DNA from: Prevotella sp.
Lineage (GTDB): Bacteria > Bacteroidota > Bacteroidia > Bacteroidales > Bacteroidaceae
Assembly: GCA_017554105.1 (NCBI GenBank)
Contig: JAFZIY010000027.1
Coordinates: forward strand, 1 to 64,000
Direction of reading: 5' to 3'
Length of the DNA: 64,000 nucleotides
The notes beneath the pieces were generated by a model that saw only the letters and a list, made by a program, of their open reading frames with translations, did not search any database and had not been told where the DNA came from. Positions within the stretch are counted from its first letter, which is position 1. The number at the start of each line of letters is the position of its first letter. Shown one piece after another: positions 23,470 through 32,126 of this stretch. The position numbers and the translations under genes were made by a program.

Positions 23470-24351
23470 ATGGAATTCAGAACAGAGGTAGGCATTGAGC
23501 GTCCTGCGTGGCAGATAGAACCGTGCGCGAGGATGCTGTTTGTGGGCAGTTGCTTTGCCGACAGCATCGGCAGCCGTTTTCGGGAAGAACGGTTCCCGAC
23601 GGTGATGAACCCTTTTGGCACGATGTATAATCCCGTCAGTGTGTGGCATACGATAGAGAAAGTGCTGGAAAACCGCGCCGGCGACGAGGTGCAGGACGAG
23701 CAGTGGGTGTTCATCACGCTTGGCACCAACCACATATATATATTAAAGGAGACTGGCGAGGTGGTGGATAACTGCCAGAAACGTCCGCAGCGCCTTTTCG
23801 ACGAGCGACAGTTGTCGGTGGAGGAGTGCGCCGAGTGGCTGCAACGCTCGGTGGATGCACTGGTGGAAGCCAATCCTCTGACACGCATAGTGTTCACAGT
23901 CAGTCCCATACGTTACCGTAAGTACGGCTATCACGAGAGTCAGTTGTCGAAGGCGACACTACTGCTTGCCGTTGAGAAAGTGCTCAATGACAATGCACGT
24001 CGCACCGTTATGAAAGACGGTGAGAATGTTGCAGATGCCCGAATGCTGACATATTTCCCCGCATACGAGATTGTCAACGACGAACTTCGCGACTATCGCT
24101 TCTATGCACCCGACATGATTCACCCCTCGGAACAGGCGGTGGATTATATCTGGGAACGACTTGTTGACACCTATTTCTCCGACTCCGCGAAACAGTATCT
24201 TGAGGAATGGCGGCCACTGAAGGAGGCACTTGGTCACCGTCCGTTCAATGCTGATAGTGAGGAATATAGGCTTTTTATGCAAAAAACACAGGAGAAGATT
24301 GCTGCAATGTCGAAAAAATATCCTAATTTTGCACAAGAATTAAAAGGGTAG
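23470..24351 (+). CDS. GSCFA domain protein
   Basis: The 293-aa protein opens with the family signature FVGSCFADSIGSRF (residues ~24-37) that gives the GSCFA family its name, then NPFGTMYNPVSV and a C-terminal DMIHPSEQAVDYIW. The layout resembles SGNH-type hydrolases (Ser in GSCFAD, Asp-x-x-His in DMIHPS), so an esterase-like activity on a cell-envelope substrate is plausible. No member is characterised to my knowledge. No signal peptide is seen. It is 145 bp upstream of murF-alr on the same strand, a pairing that suggests an envelope role. Confidence 0.88.
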   Translation: MEFRTEVGIERPAWQIEPCARMLFVGSCFADSIGSRFREERFPTVMNPFGTMYNPVSVWHTIEKVLENRAGDEVQDEQWVFITLGTNHIYILKETGEVVDNCQKRPQRLFDERQLSVEECAEWLQRSVDALVEANPLTRIVFTVSPIRYRKYGYHESQLSKATLLLAVEKVLNDNARRTVMKDGENVADARMLTYFPAYEIVNDELRDYRFYAPDMIHPSEQAVDYIWERLVDTYFSDSAKQYLEEWRPLKEALGHRPFNADSEEYRLFMQKTQEKIAAMSKKYPNFAQELKG

Positions 24352-24480
24352 ATTTTTGGAGTTACGGAGTTAAAGGAGTTATGGAGTTAAGACAATACCT
24401 GTAATTCTGTACGCTCGGTACTATGCCAGTACAAAATATGCCGATGTCTTAACTCCTAAACTCCTAAACTTCTAAACTCC
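24352..24480. repeat. GGAGTTA inverted repeat between GSCFA and murF-alr
   Basis: Three GGAGTTA-type words on the left and three TAACTCC-type words on the right can pair over a spacer of about 60 bp. The right arm (24443-24465) is identical to the repeat before luxS (18458-18480). Confidence 0.75.
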
Positions 24481-24496
24481 CTCAAAATAGGAAACT

Positions 24497-26884
24497 ATGT
24501 ATTCGATAGTAAAAGTAACGACTCTTATAGGTGCCCGCAGATTCGGCGAGGCAGAAGCGAATATCGGATGGCTGCTTACCGACAGCCGCAGTCTTTGCTT
24601 CCCCGAGGCGACGCTCTTCTTTGCAATCAAGACAGAGAGAAACGATGGTCACAGGTATATCGACGACCTCTATCGCAGTGGGGTGCGCAACTTCGTTATC
24701 GAGAAACTGCCCGATAACTACAGCGAGACTTATCCCGATGCCAATTTCCTCATGGTGCCTTCTACGTTGAAAGCACTGCAGCGACTTGCCGAGAGACACC
24801 GTGACGAGTTCGACATCCCCGTCATCGGTATCACGGGAAGCAACGGAAAGACCATCGTCAAGGAGTGGCTATACCAGTTGCTGATGCCCACACGGGTGGT
24901 GACGCGCAGTCCGCGCTCATATAACTCGCAGATAGGCGTGCCGCTGTCGGTGTGGCTTCTCGACGAGCGTACAGAGATAGGAGTATTCGAGGCAGGTATA
25001 AGCATGCCGGGAGAGATGGCTGCACTGAGTGGTATCATACAGCCCACGATAGGCATAATCACAAATATCGGTCAGGCGCATCAGGAGAATTTCACTTCGA
25101 AAGACGAGAAATGTCGTGAGAAGATGAGGCTTTTCCACGATGCCAAGGTGGTGTTCTACAATGCCGATGACGAGACGATAAAGGCTAACATCGGCCTGCT
25201 GAAGTGCAAGACGGTGCCTTTCCATCCTTACGAGGGCGAGATGCCGTTCATCGACCGCGCGTCGAAGGAGAATGCCGGAGCATGTGCTGCGGTGGCAAGT
25301 TACTTAGGACTCACCGACGAGGAGATAGCCGATGGCATGCGCCGTCTGGAGCCAGTGGCAATGCGCCTGGAGGTAAAGCAGGGACAGCATGGGTGCATCC
25401 TCATCAACGACTCATATAATTCGGACATCAACTCTCTTGACATCGCTCTCGACTTCATGCAACGGCGTCAGGACACCAGCCATAACCAGCAACTCTCAGA
25501 GACGCTCATCCTGAGCGACATCTACCAAAGTGGTGTGGCTGTGGAGTCACTATATGAGGAGGTGTCAACACTTGCAAAGGAGCGTGGAGTACACAAGATA
25601 ATAGGCATCGGCGAGGAAATCAGTTCGCAGGAGGCGGTCTTCGATATTCCCGAGAAGCACTTCTTCAAGACCACTTCAGAGTTTGTCGGCAGTGAGGTGT
25701 TCGATGACTTACACGACGAGATAATACTTATCAAGGGTGCACGAAAGTTCGGTTTCGACCATATTACGGAACTGTTGGAGCAGAAGGTGCATGAGACGAT
25801 ACTCGAGGTGAACCTCAATGCGGTGGTGGACAACCTGAACTTCTACCGCTCGTTCCTGCGTCCCGAGACCAAGATGGTGTGTATGATAAAGGCTGACGGA
25901 TATGGCAGCGGTGCCGTGGAGATAGCGAAGACGCTGCAGGACCACCGTGTTGATTACCTTGCCGTTGCCGTTGCCGACGAGGGAGTGACGCTGCGCAATG
26001 CGGGAATAACGTCGAACATCATGATAATGAACCCCGAGATGACGTCGTTCAAGACGATGTTCGACTACGAACTGGAGCCTGAGGTTTATTCGTTCCGACT
26101 GCTCGAGGCACTCATTCGCGCCGCACGCAAGGAGGGAATAACGGGTTATCCAGTGCATATAAAACTCGACACAGGCATGCACCGCCTGGGATTCAATCCT
26201 CATGAGGATATGCCGCGGCTCATCGACCGTCTGCAGCACCAGCGTGCGCTGACACCGCGCTCGGTGTTCAGTCATTTTGTGGGCTCCGACAGTGACGACT
26301 TCGACAACTTCTCTGCGATGCAGTTCCGTGTCTTCGATGAGGCGAGCAGTAAGTTGCAGGCAGCCTTCCCGCACAAGATATTACGACATATCGACAACTC
26401 GGCAGGCATAGAGCATTTCCCCGAGCGTCAACTCGACATGTGTCGTCTGGGCATAGGACTCTATGGCGTTGACAGCCGTGACAATCGCATACTGCATAAT
26501 GTGTGTACGCTGAAGACCACAATACTTCAGTTGCGCAATGTTCCCAAGGAGGAGACCGTAGGCTACAGCCGTCGCGGAGTGCTCACACGCGACAGTGTGA
26601 TTGCCGCCATTCCTATAGGATATGCCGACGGACTGAACCGCCACCTCGGACGTGGCAACGGCTATTGTCTTGTCAACGGCAAGCCGGCACCATACGTCGG
26701 TAATATCTGCATGGACGTAACGATGATTGATGTCACTGGCATCGACTGCCGCGAGGGTGACACCGTGGAGATATTCGGTGACCATCTGCCTGTCACGGTG
26801 CTCAGCGATGCCATCGACACCATCCCATACGAGGTGCTCACAGGCATCAGTAACCGCGTGAAACGCGTGTATTTCCAGGATTAA
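24497..26884 (+). CDS. murF-alr: MurF-Alr fusion: UDP-MurNAc-tripeptide:D-Ala-D-Ala ligase / alanine racemase
   Basis: A 795-aa fusion doing two steps of D-alanine entry into peptidoglycan. The MurF half (residues ~1-430) has the Mur ligase P-loop IGITGSNGKTIVKEW near 112-126 and INDSYNSD. The racemase half (about 435-795) has the PLP lysine in MIKADGYGSG (Lys about 465), the HIDNSAG segment, VGYSRRGV with the catalytic tyrosine region near 690, and NICMDVTMIDV. This fusion is a known Bacteroidetes arrangement. Physical coupling of L-to-D alanine conversion with its use is the likely benefit; Ddl still has to act between the two. Confidence 0.96.
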   Translation: MYSIVKVTTLIGARRFGEAEANIGWLLTDSRSLCFPEATLFFAIKTERNDGHRYIDDLYRSGVRNFVIEKLPDNYSETYPDANFLMVPSTLKALQRLAERHRDEFDIPVIGITGSNGKTIVKEWLYQLLMPTRVVTRSPRSYNSQIGVPLSVWLLDERTEIGVFEAGISMPGEMAALSGIIQPTIGIITNIGQAHQENFTSKDEKCREKMRLFHDAKVVFYNADDETIKANIGLLKCKTVPFHPYEGEMPFIDRASKENAGACAAVASYLGLTDEEIADGMRRLEPVAMRLEVKQGQHGCILINDSYNSDINSLDIALDFMQRRQDTSHNQQLSETLILSDIYQSGVAVESLYEEVSTLAKERGVHKIIGIGEEISSQEAVFDIPEKHFFKTTSEFVGSEVFDDLHDEIILIKGARKFGFDHITELLEQKVHETILEVNLNAVVDNLNFYRSFLRPETKMVCMIKADGYGSGAVEIAKTLQDHRVDYLAVAVADEGVTLRNAGITSNIMIMNPEMTSFKTMFDYELEPEVYSFRLLEALIRAARKEGITGYPVHIKLDTGMHRLGFNPHEDMPRLIDRLQHQRALTPRSVFSHFVGSDSDDFDNFSAMQFRVFDEASSKLQAAFPHKILRHIDNSAGIEHFPERQLDMCRLGIGLYGVDSRDNRILHNVCTLKTTILQLRNVPKEETVGYSRRGVLTRDSVIAAIPIGYADGLNRHLGRGNGYCLVNGKPAPYVGNICMDVTMIDVTGIDCREGDTVEIFGDHLPVTVLSDAIDTIPYEVLTGISNRVKRVYFQD

Positions 26885-26910
26885 ATTCTTATAATCTAAT
26901 TAATCCTTTT

Positions 26911-27101
26911 AGCCCTGAAAGGGCATTTAGCACTCAGCCCAGGGCAGCGCCCTGGGTATTTTACGCATCAAAGAACAATCGCGCTGTAAGTGCAAAAGAT
27001 TTATAATGAGAGATTCTTTTGCCCCTGTAGGGCGTTTACTAATACTGTTATTTTACCCAGGGCGCTGCCCTGGGCTGAGGTCTATTGGCCTTTCAGGCTG
27101 C
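26911..27101. repeat. Inverted dispersed element with CCCAGGGC palindromes
   Basis: Two 19-bp palindromes (CCCAGGGCAGCGCCCTGGG at 26938-26956 and CCCAGGGCGCTGCCCTGGG at 27056-27074) sit in inverted arms that also share AGCC-CTGAAAGG and CTCAGCCC. The centre holds CCCCTGTAGGGCG and CGCTGTAAGTGC words. No gene is supported; the reading frames through it are repeat-derived. It borders the A+T-rich island on its left. Confidence 0.85.
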
Positions 27102-27258
27102 TAATTCTCACAGGTCAAATAATATGGTTCCCAATTTTTTCGTTGAACACACGTTATTTAAGAAGTTTATGCTGCAAAAGGGAGTTCTCCTTGTTTCTCT
27201 TTCATTTTAGTGATAAACTTTTTTCTTTCTAAAACTTGACGATTTCAAATAAAGTTTG

Positions 27259-27266
27259 TATATTTG
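27259..27266 (+). promoter_or_regulatory. Promoter of the structured RNA / nuclease-channel island
   Basis: TATATTTG box with TTG at 27236-27238 (20-bp spacer). The predicted transcript would begin just before the first hairpin at 27271. Confidence 0.65.
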
Positions 27267-27270
27267 CAGC

Positions 27271-27479
27271 GGATAGGGGGCTCGTGCGTTCCCATCCAAA
27301 TCTTTGTGGAAAAAATAGAAGCGTTATGCTCGTCTTGTATCTAGAAACCTGAGAAATTTCATAGTACGACAAGAGAACATGATGACTTCCACGTGTTAGC
27401 GTGGAATGTTATCCTATCTCCCGTACAAGGTTTCTCAGGACCTCTAGATGAAGATGTGGACATACAGTTCCACGCTTCT
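27271..27479 (+). ncRNA. Candidate structured RNA upstream of nuclease-channel genes
   Basis: The helices read by eye are nested. A 5' hairpin pairs GGATaGGG with CCCaTCC (27271-27297). Then P1 27317-27323/27473-27479 (AGAAGCG/CGCTTCT), P2 27339-27345/27443-27449 (ATCTAGA/TCTAGAT), P3 27348-27356/27431-27439 (CCTGAGAAA/TTTCTCAGG), P4 27364-27368/27422-27426 (GTACG/CGTAC), short GAG/CTC and AACA/TGTT helices, and the apical hairpin 27387-27406 (TTCCACG/CGTGGAA). A side hairpin GTGGA/TCCAC (27456-27473) competes with part of P1. No open reading frame of note and no terminator before the next gene, so it may be a 5' leader, a processed RNA or a separate sRNA. A 6S-like long hairpin is an alternative. 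Confidence 0.55.
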
Positions 27480-27540
27480 CTAATTAATATAGTTGTCTTC
27501 CGAGGGGCTGGGAGGATTGAACTTTATTAGAAATTAGATT

Positions 27541-28632
27541 ATGGACTTTAAAGATTCATTTTTTCAATTAGCTGAACGTGTATCAGCCCTGAAAGAATCT
27601 ATCCAAACGGAAGAGGCAACCAAGAATGCTTTTATTATGCCATTCATCCAGATGCTTGGATACGATGTTTTCAATCCATTAGAAGTGGTGCCAGAGATGG
27701 ATTGTGATATTGCCAAAAAGAAAGGAGAAAAGATAGATTACGCTATCATGAAGGATGGCTCCCCAATTATGTTAATTGAATGCAAGCATTGGAAACAGGA
27801 TTTGAACTTGCATGACAATCAGTTAAAGCGCTATTATGTTGCTTCTAAAGCAAAGTTTGGAGTATTGACAAATGGCATTGTTTACAGATTCTATGCAGAT
27901 TTAATAAAAGAGAATATCATGGATGATATCCCCTTCCTCGAAATTAATTTAGAGAAAACAAGAGAGGCACAAATTGAGGAAGTCAAAAAATTCTGTAAAG
28001 AGAACTTTGACCTTGACAATATTCTGAGCAGTGCCAATGAATTAAAATACATGTCGGAGGTCAAGAAGATTATTCGTTCTGAATTCAGTGAACCCTCACC
28101 TGAACTCGTCAAATTGCTAACAAAACGCGTGTATGAAGGCATTGTAACACAGAAAGTGTTGGATCAGTTTACTGACATAGTTGCACGAGCATTTAAGAGT
28201 CATATTAACGATGTTATGAGCGAGAAACTCGGTATTGCTATAAAAGCTACAGAGGCAGCTGGTGCTCCTGTTCAAACTTCTTCAGTAGCAACCGAGCAAA
28301 AAGATGAAGAACCCATCAAAGAGGAAGAAAAGCTATCTAAGATAAATACAACCGTTGAAGAGATGGAAGGATACTATATAGTAAAGAGTATTGTATGCGA
28401 GGTAATCTCTTCAGAACGTGTGACCTATCGCGATTCCCAATCTTATTTCGCAATCTTTGCTGACGATAATAATCGTAGACCTATATGCAGGTTGCATTTC
28501 AACAACACTAACAATAAGCGTATTGGATTTGTTGACGAAAACAGGAATGAGCAAATGGAATGCATCGATAAGTTGGATGACATCTACAATTATAAGAAGC
28601 AGCTGCTAGAAGCAGCAAAACGGTATATATAA
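27541..28632 (+). CDS. HsdR N-terminal-like PD-(D/E)XK nuclease protein (COG4748-like)
   Basis: The 363-aa protein has a nuclease-like N-terminal domain related to the type I restriction R-subunit N-terminus. Asp66 in EKIDYAIM and Glu80-x-Lys82 in LIECKHW form the PD-(D/E)XK triad, and Gln94-Tyr99 (NQLKRYYV) gives the accompanying QxxxY motif. A helical middle (residues ~130-245) and a charged linker (residues ~262-284, EQKDEEPIKEEEK) lead to a C-terminal beta-rich domain (SQSYFAIFADDNNRRPICRLHF). There is no helicase or methylase, so it is not a complete restriction system. It is A+T-rich unlike the flanking housekeeping genes. Its stop abuts the ion-channel ATG with no gap, a strong sign of coupling. 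Confidence 0.8.
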   Translation: MDFKDSFFQLAERVSALKESIQTEEATKNAFIMPFIQMLGYDVFNPLEVVPEMDCDIAKKKGEKIDYAIMKDGSPIMLIECKHWKQDLNLHDNQLKRYYVASKAKFGVLTNGIVYRFYADLIKENIMDDIPFLEINLEKTREAQIEEVKKFCKENFDLDNILSSANELKYMSEVKKIIRSEFSEPSPELVKLLTKRVYEGIVTQKVLDQFTDIVARAFKSHINDVMSEKLGIAIKATEAAGAPVQTSSVATEQKDEEPIKEEEKLSKINTTVEEMEGYYIVKSIVCEVISSERVTYRDSQSYFAIFADDNNRRPICRLHFNNTNNKRIGFVDENRNEQMECIDKLDDIYNYKKQLLEAAKRYI

Positions 28633-29406
28633 ATGGAGTCAGTAAAACGTTTTTTTACAAATGATAGTATAATGCTGGTGTTGGTGCTTATCAACACTGG
28701 CATTATATTTATTAGTGGTTTTTTGTCCAATCAAGGAGGAGTATTATTAATCATAGACAGTTTATTTACTCTGTTGTTTCTGTTTGAAGCAGTGGTAAAG
28801 ATTCATGTGCAAGGTTTCTCGAAATACTGGTCTGATGGATGGAATAGATTTGACTTTATTATTGTGTTGTTGGCACTCCCTGCCTGTGTTAACATCTTTG
28901 GACTCGATTTTCCAGGTACAAGTATTTTGTTGTCGTTAAGGACGATGCGTGCATTCAAGTCTTTCAGACTACTGAAATTCATTCCAAATATTGAGAACCT
29001 TATTAAAGGCATCAAATTGGCATTCAAGGCTTCATTCATAGTAGCTATCGGATTGATAGTTCTTTTATTAGTTTTCAGTATTATTACCACATTTCTTTTT
29101 GGTGATGTAGTTCCAGAGTACTTCGGCAATCCTGCTCTCAGTGTATATTCTATCTTCCGTTTATTCACTATCGAAGGGTGGTACGAAATGCCAGAAGCAA
29201 TTGCAGCAAATAGTGGAACGGCCATGGCAGTCTTTGCAAAAATATATTTCTCAATTCTTCTTTTCTTAGGTGGAATATTGGGCATGAGCCTTGTAAACAG
29301 CATTTTTGTTGATGCTATGGCAGAAGATAATAATGACGAAGTCCTTGATAAATTATCTCAACTAGAAAGGAAACTCGATAAAATGCAAAAAGAACAGGAA
29401 ACATAA
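28633..29406 (+). CDS. Voltage-gated-type cation channel (NaChBac-like ion transporter)
   Basis: A 257-aa one-repeat channel. S1-S3 lie in residues ~12-90, with NRFDF in S3 (Asp74). S4 carries a regular charge every third residue: Arg103, Arg106, Lys109, Arg112 and Lys115. S5 spans about 133-155, the pore loop has the filter-like FTIEGWYEM (Glu181) and S6 covers about 201-228. A C-terminal coiled coil (DKLSQLERKLDKMQKEQE) should tetramerise the channel. This is the voltage-gated Na+/Ca2+ channel superfamily pattern (TxE-W filter). Being translationally abutted to the nuclease-like gene, it may be the membrane effector of a two-protein module; that role is inference. Confidence 0.85.
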   Translation: MESVKRFFTNDSIMLVLVLINTGIIFISGFLSNQGGVLLIIDSLFTLLFLFEAVVKIHVQGFSKYWSDGWNRFDFIIVLLALPACVNIFGLDFPGTSILLSLRTMRAFKSFRLLKFIPNIENLIKGIKLAFKASFIVAIGLIVLLLVFSIITTFLFGDVVPEYFGNPALSVYSIFRLFTIEGWYEMPEAIAANSGTAMAVFAKIYFSILLFLGGILGMSLVNSIFVDAMAEDNNDEVLDKLSQLERKLDKMQKEQET

Positions 29407-29545
29407 CGCAGAATGGGGTTAAATAGAGATGCCAGTGGGAATTATCGAACGAAGTTCGGGAAAGATATAGTGAAATAACAGCTTGTTCCGTTAACGTTTG
29501 CGCTAAAAAAAGAATGAATTCTTTTGTTTTGCTCTCGACTTTTCG

Positions 29546-29553
29546 TATCTTTG
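29546..29553 (+). promoter_or_regulatory. Promoter of the MFS (ExuT-like) gene
   Basis: TATCTTTG box preceded by TTTTGCTC/ACTTTTCG; 37 nt before the ATG. Confidence 0.65.
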
Positions 29554-29590
29554 CCCTCAAAATCTAAATCAAAACAAATCAAAAAGAAAA

Positions 29591-31180
29591 ATGGCACCTG
29601 TAAAAACTGCTAAAATGTCCAATTTCCGTTGGGTTATCTGTGGACTACTATTCCTTGCAACGACAATCAATTACATGGACCGTCAGGTCCTTTCACTTAC
29701 TTGGAAAGACTTCATTGCACCAGAGTTCCACTGGACTGATGCAAACTATGGTACGATTACGGCGTATTTCTCTATTTTCTATGCCATCGCAAACCTCTTT
29801 GCTGGTAAGTTCATCGACTGGATGGGAACAAAGAAAGGTTATCTCATCGCTATCTTCGTGTGGTCGCTTGGCGCCTGTCTGCATGCAGGTTGCGGCTGGG
29901 CGGCAATGAATATGCAGGGATATAACTCCATTGCCCAATTGGGACAGTTAACTGGCGATGCAGCTGTGGCATTGGCAACCGTCTCGATGTACCTCTTCCT
30001 TAGTTGCCGCATGGTTCTGGCACTTGGTGAGGCAGGCAACTTCCCTGCTGCCATCAAGGTGACGGCAGAGTATTTCCCTAAGAAAGACCGTGCGTTTAGT
30101 ACTTCTATATTCAACAGCGGTGCGTCTGTGGGTGCTTTGGCAGCACCTGCCACTATTCCATTGCTCGCCCGTGCATGGGGCTGGGAGATGGCATTCATCA
30201 TCATCGGTGCTCTGGGTTTCATATGGATGGGCTTGTGGATGTGGCTGTATGAGAAACCACACAAGAGCAGCCGTGTTAATCAGGCTGAGTTGAACTACAT
30301 CGAACAAGACAGCGACATTGCGGAGGTGCAGGATAAGAAAGAGGTAAAGGAAGAGAAGACTATTTCTTTCTGGAAATGCTTCACCTACAAGCAGACATGG
30401 TCGTTCATCGTTGGCAAGCTGTTGACCGATGGCGTATGGTGGTTCTTCCTCTTCTGGGCACCGGCATATTTCTCCGATCAGTTCGGTTACACCAGTGACT
30501 CCAAGATGGGAATTCTCCTTATCTTTACCCTTTATGCCATCGTTACCGTCATCTCTATTGGCGGTGGTTATCTCCCCACATACTTCGTTGAGAAGAAAGG
30601 TATGAATCCTTATCAGGGACGTATGCGCGCGATGCTTATCTTCGCCTGTTTCCCACTGCTCGGTCTGCTTGCACAACCAATGGGAGCGTATAGCGCATGG
30701 TGGCCAGCCATCATTATCGGTCTGCTCGGTGCAGGTCATCAGGCATGGTCGGCAAACCTCTTCTCAACCATCGGTGACATGTTCCCGAAGAGCACCATAG
30801 CCACCATTACGGGTATCGGTGCAATGGCAGGTGGTATTGGTTCCTATCTGATTAACCTCGGTTCAGGTAACTTCTTCGACTGGGCAGCAGGCAGATTCTA
30901 TTTTAACAACGACTCGTTTGTCATGACGCGTGATAATATTGAGAAGGCCTTTGATTTGGCGAAGGGTACTATTGAACCAGGAACAACAGCGTCTGAGATG
31001 ATGCAGTATGTTACGGCTCATGGTGGTCAGGTCCTCCATGACTATTGGGCAGCCTTTGGTTTCGAAGGAAAACCTGCTGCTTATATGGTGGTGTTCAGCA
31101 TCTGTGCTGTCGCCTATCTTATCGGCTGGTGCATCATGAAGGCTCTCGTTCCGAAGTACAAGCCAATCGTTGTGGAATAA
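29591..31180 (+). CDS. MFS transporter, ACS family, hexuronate-type (ExuT-like)
   Basis: The 529-aa, 12-TM protein begins with SNFRWVICGLLFLATTINYMDRQV, the TM1 signature of anion:cation symporters such as ExuT. It continues with FAGKFIDWMGTKKGYL after TM2, ALGEAGNFPAAIKVTAEYFP around TM4-5, and NSGASVGALAAPATIPLLA. The family moves galacturonate, glucuronate or other sugar acids with H+. An extra segment near residues 435-490 (DNIEKAFDLAKGTIEPG) lengthens the TM11-12 loop. No uronate catabolism genes are adjacent, so the substrate remains open. A strong terminator follows. Confidence 0.85.
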   Translation: MAPVKTAKMSNFRWVICGLLFLATTINYMDRQVLSLTWKDFIAPEFHWTDANYGTITAYFSIFYAIANLFAGKFIDWMGTKKGYLIAIFVWSLGACLHAGCGWAAMNMQGYNSIAQLGQLTGDAAVALATVSMYLFLSCRMVLALGEAGNFPAAIKVTAEYFPKKDRAFSTSIFNSGASVGALAAPATIPLLARAWGWEMAFIIIGALGFIWMGLWMWLYEKPHKSSRVNQAELNYIEQDSDIAEVQDKKEVKEEKTISFWKCFTYKQTWSFIVGKLLTDGVWWFFLFWAPAYFSDQFGYTSDSKMGILLIFTLYAIVTVISIGGGYLPTYFVEKKGMNPYQGRMRAMLIFACFPLLGLLAQPMGAYSAWWPAIIIGLLGAGHQAWSANLFSTIGDMFPKSTIATITGIGAMAGGIGSYLINLGSGNFFDWAAGRFYFNNDSFVMTRDNIEKAFDLAKGTIEPGTTASEMMQYVTAHGGQVLHDYWAAFGFEGKPAAYMVVFSICAVAYLIGWCIMKALVPKYKPIVVE

Positions 31181-31201
31181 AATCTACTGAAATAAAGACA
31201 A

Positions 31202-31237
31202 CCCCCTTCGCCAGTTGTGGTGAAGGGGGCGTTTTTT
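31202..31237 (+). terminator. Rho-independent terminator of the ExuT-like gene
   Basis: CCCCCTTC (31202-31209) paired with GAAGGGGG (31222-31229), then a T-run. Confidence 0.9.
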
Positions 31238-31323
31238 ATCCGCTAATTGACGCAAATTAAACGATAATAAGAGATAAAAGAATCCGAGTATTTGCGTCTC
31301 ATTCTCGTCAATTCGCGGAGTTC

Positions 31324-32061
31324 TTACATGAATCCTTGATTCTTCAGTGCCTCGATGAAGCCTGCCGACATTGCCCCATTGTCCTTTTTCGTGTAGCGGA
31401 TGTCGGTGAAAACCTGTGCAAGTGTCTCCTTGTTGTTAATCTTCACAAACTCCTTGTTCTCAGGCAGTGACTCCTTTTCGGTGTAGAAGCGGTCGATGAG
31501 TTCTGGAGTATAGTCGTGATATGTCTCCTCATGGATGATGGACTCTACGGGAAGACGGTCGGAGAGCGGCGGGTTCTCGTCGGGCCAGCCCAGCGTTATC
31601 GTTGCAATAGGCATCACGAGACGCGGCAGTTCGAGTACGTCGATGATTTGTTGCGGCATATATATCGTGGTGCCAAGATAGCAATAGCCCAGTCCTTCCT
31701 CATCGGCGAGGTTGCAGAATGTCTGTGTGTAGAGCAGAGCATCGGATGCGGCGTTGATGAAAGAGAGGAAGTTGTCATAGCCAGGCACCGCCTTACGCTC
31801 CTCCGCCCATCGTGAGGTGCGGCGGAAGTCGGCACAGAACGTGAGCACAACGGGTGCTCCCATCACCATCGGTTGGTTGAAATGTGCCGGTGCCAGTTGT
31901 CGTTTCTTCTCCTCAGAGCGCGTCACCACGACACTGTATAGTTGCAGGTTGCCCATCGTCTGCGTGCGCTCTGCCTCTTTTAGCAGTCGTATCAGCAGTT
32001 CGTTGCTTACTTCCTTGTTGGCATATTTCCTTATGCTTCTTCTTTTGTTTAGTGAGTCCAT
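31324..32061 (-). CDS. Nitroreductase family protein
   Basis: The 245-aa FMN-binding oxidoreductase starts SLNKRRSIRKYANKEVS (the RRSIRxY phosphate-contact motif) and has RTQTMGNLQLYSVVVT, FINAASDALLYTQTFCNLADEEGLGYCYLG and the LPRLVMPIATITLGWPDE segment of the NfsA/FRP-like group. The C-terminal stretch is long as in NfsA. It lies 65 bp downstream of the NRPS gene on the same strand, so it may tailor or oxidise the NRPS product; alternatively it is a general flavin/nitro reductase. The spacer between them holds a dispersed AT-rich repeat, which weakens the operon case. Confidence 0.88.
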   Translation of the reverse strand: MDSLNKRRSIRKYANKEVSNELLIRLLKEAERTQTMGNLQLYSVVVTRSEEKKRQLAPAHFNQPMVMGAPVVLTFCADFRRTSRWAEERKAVPGYDNFLSFINAASDALLYTQTFCNLADEEGLGYCYLGTTIYMPQQIIDVLELPRLVMPIATITLGWPDENPPLSDRLPVESIIHEETYHDYTPELIDRFYTEKESLPENKEFVKINNKETLAQVFTDIRYTKKDNGAMSAGFIEALKNQGFM

Positions 32062-32126
32062 ATTGATAATTACGAATTATGAATGTTTAATTTTGAGTTG
32101 TCGCGCATCGCGCTATTATAGAACTG

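Noticed and set aside
26911-27232. Small open frames through the CCCAGGGC element
   Set aside because: They read through palindromic repeat sequence, have no promoter or recognisable protein features, and are best explained by the repeat.
27271-27479. tmRNA, RNase P RNA or a retron msr-msd
   Set aside because: No tRNA-like ends or resume codon, no RNase P core motif, and no reverse transcriptase gene adjacent.
27541-28632. Type I restriction enzyme R subunit
   Set aside because: The protein is 363 aa with only the N-terminal nuclease-like domain and a small C-terminal domain. No helicase motifs and no HsdM/HsdS genes are nearby.
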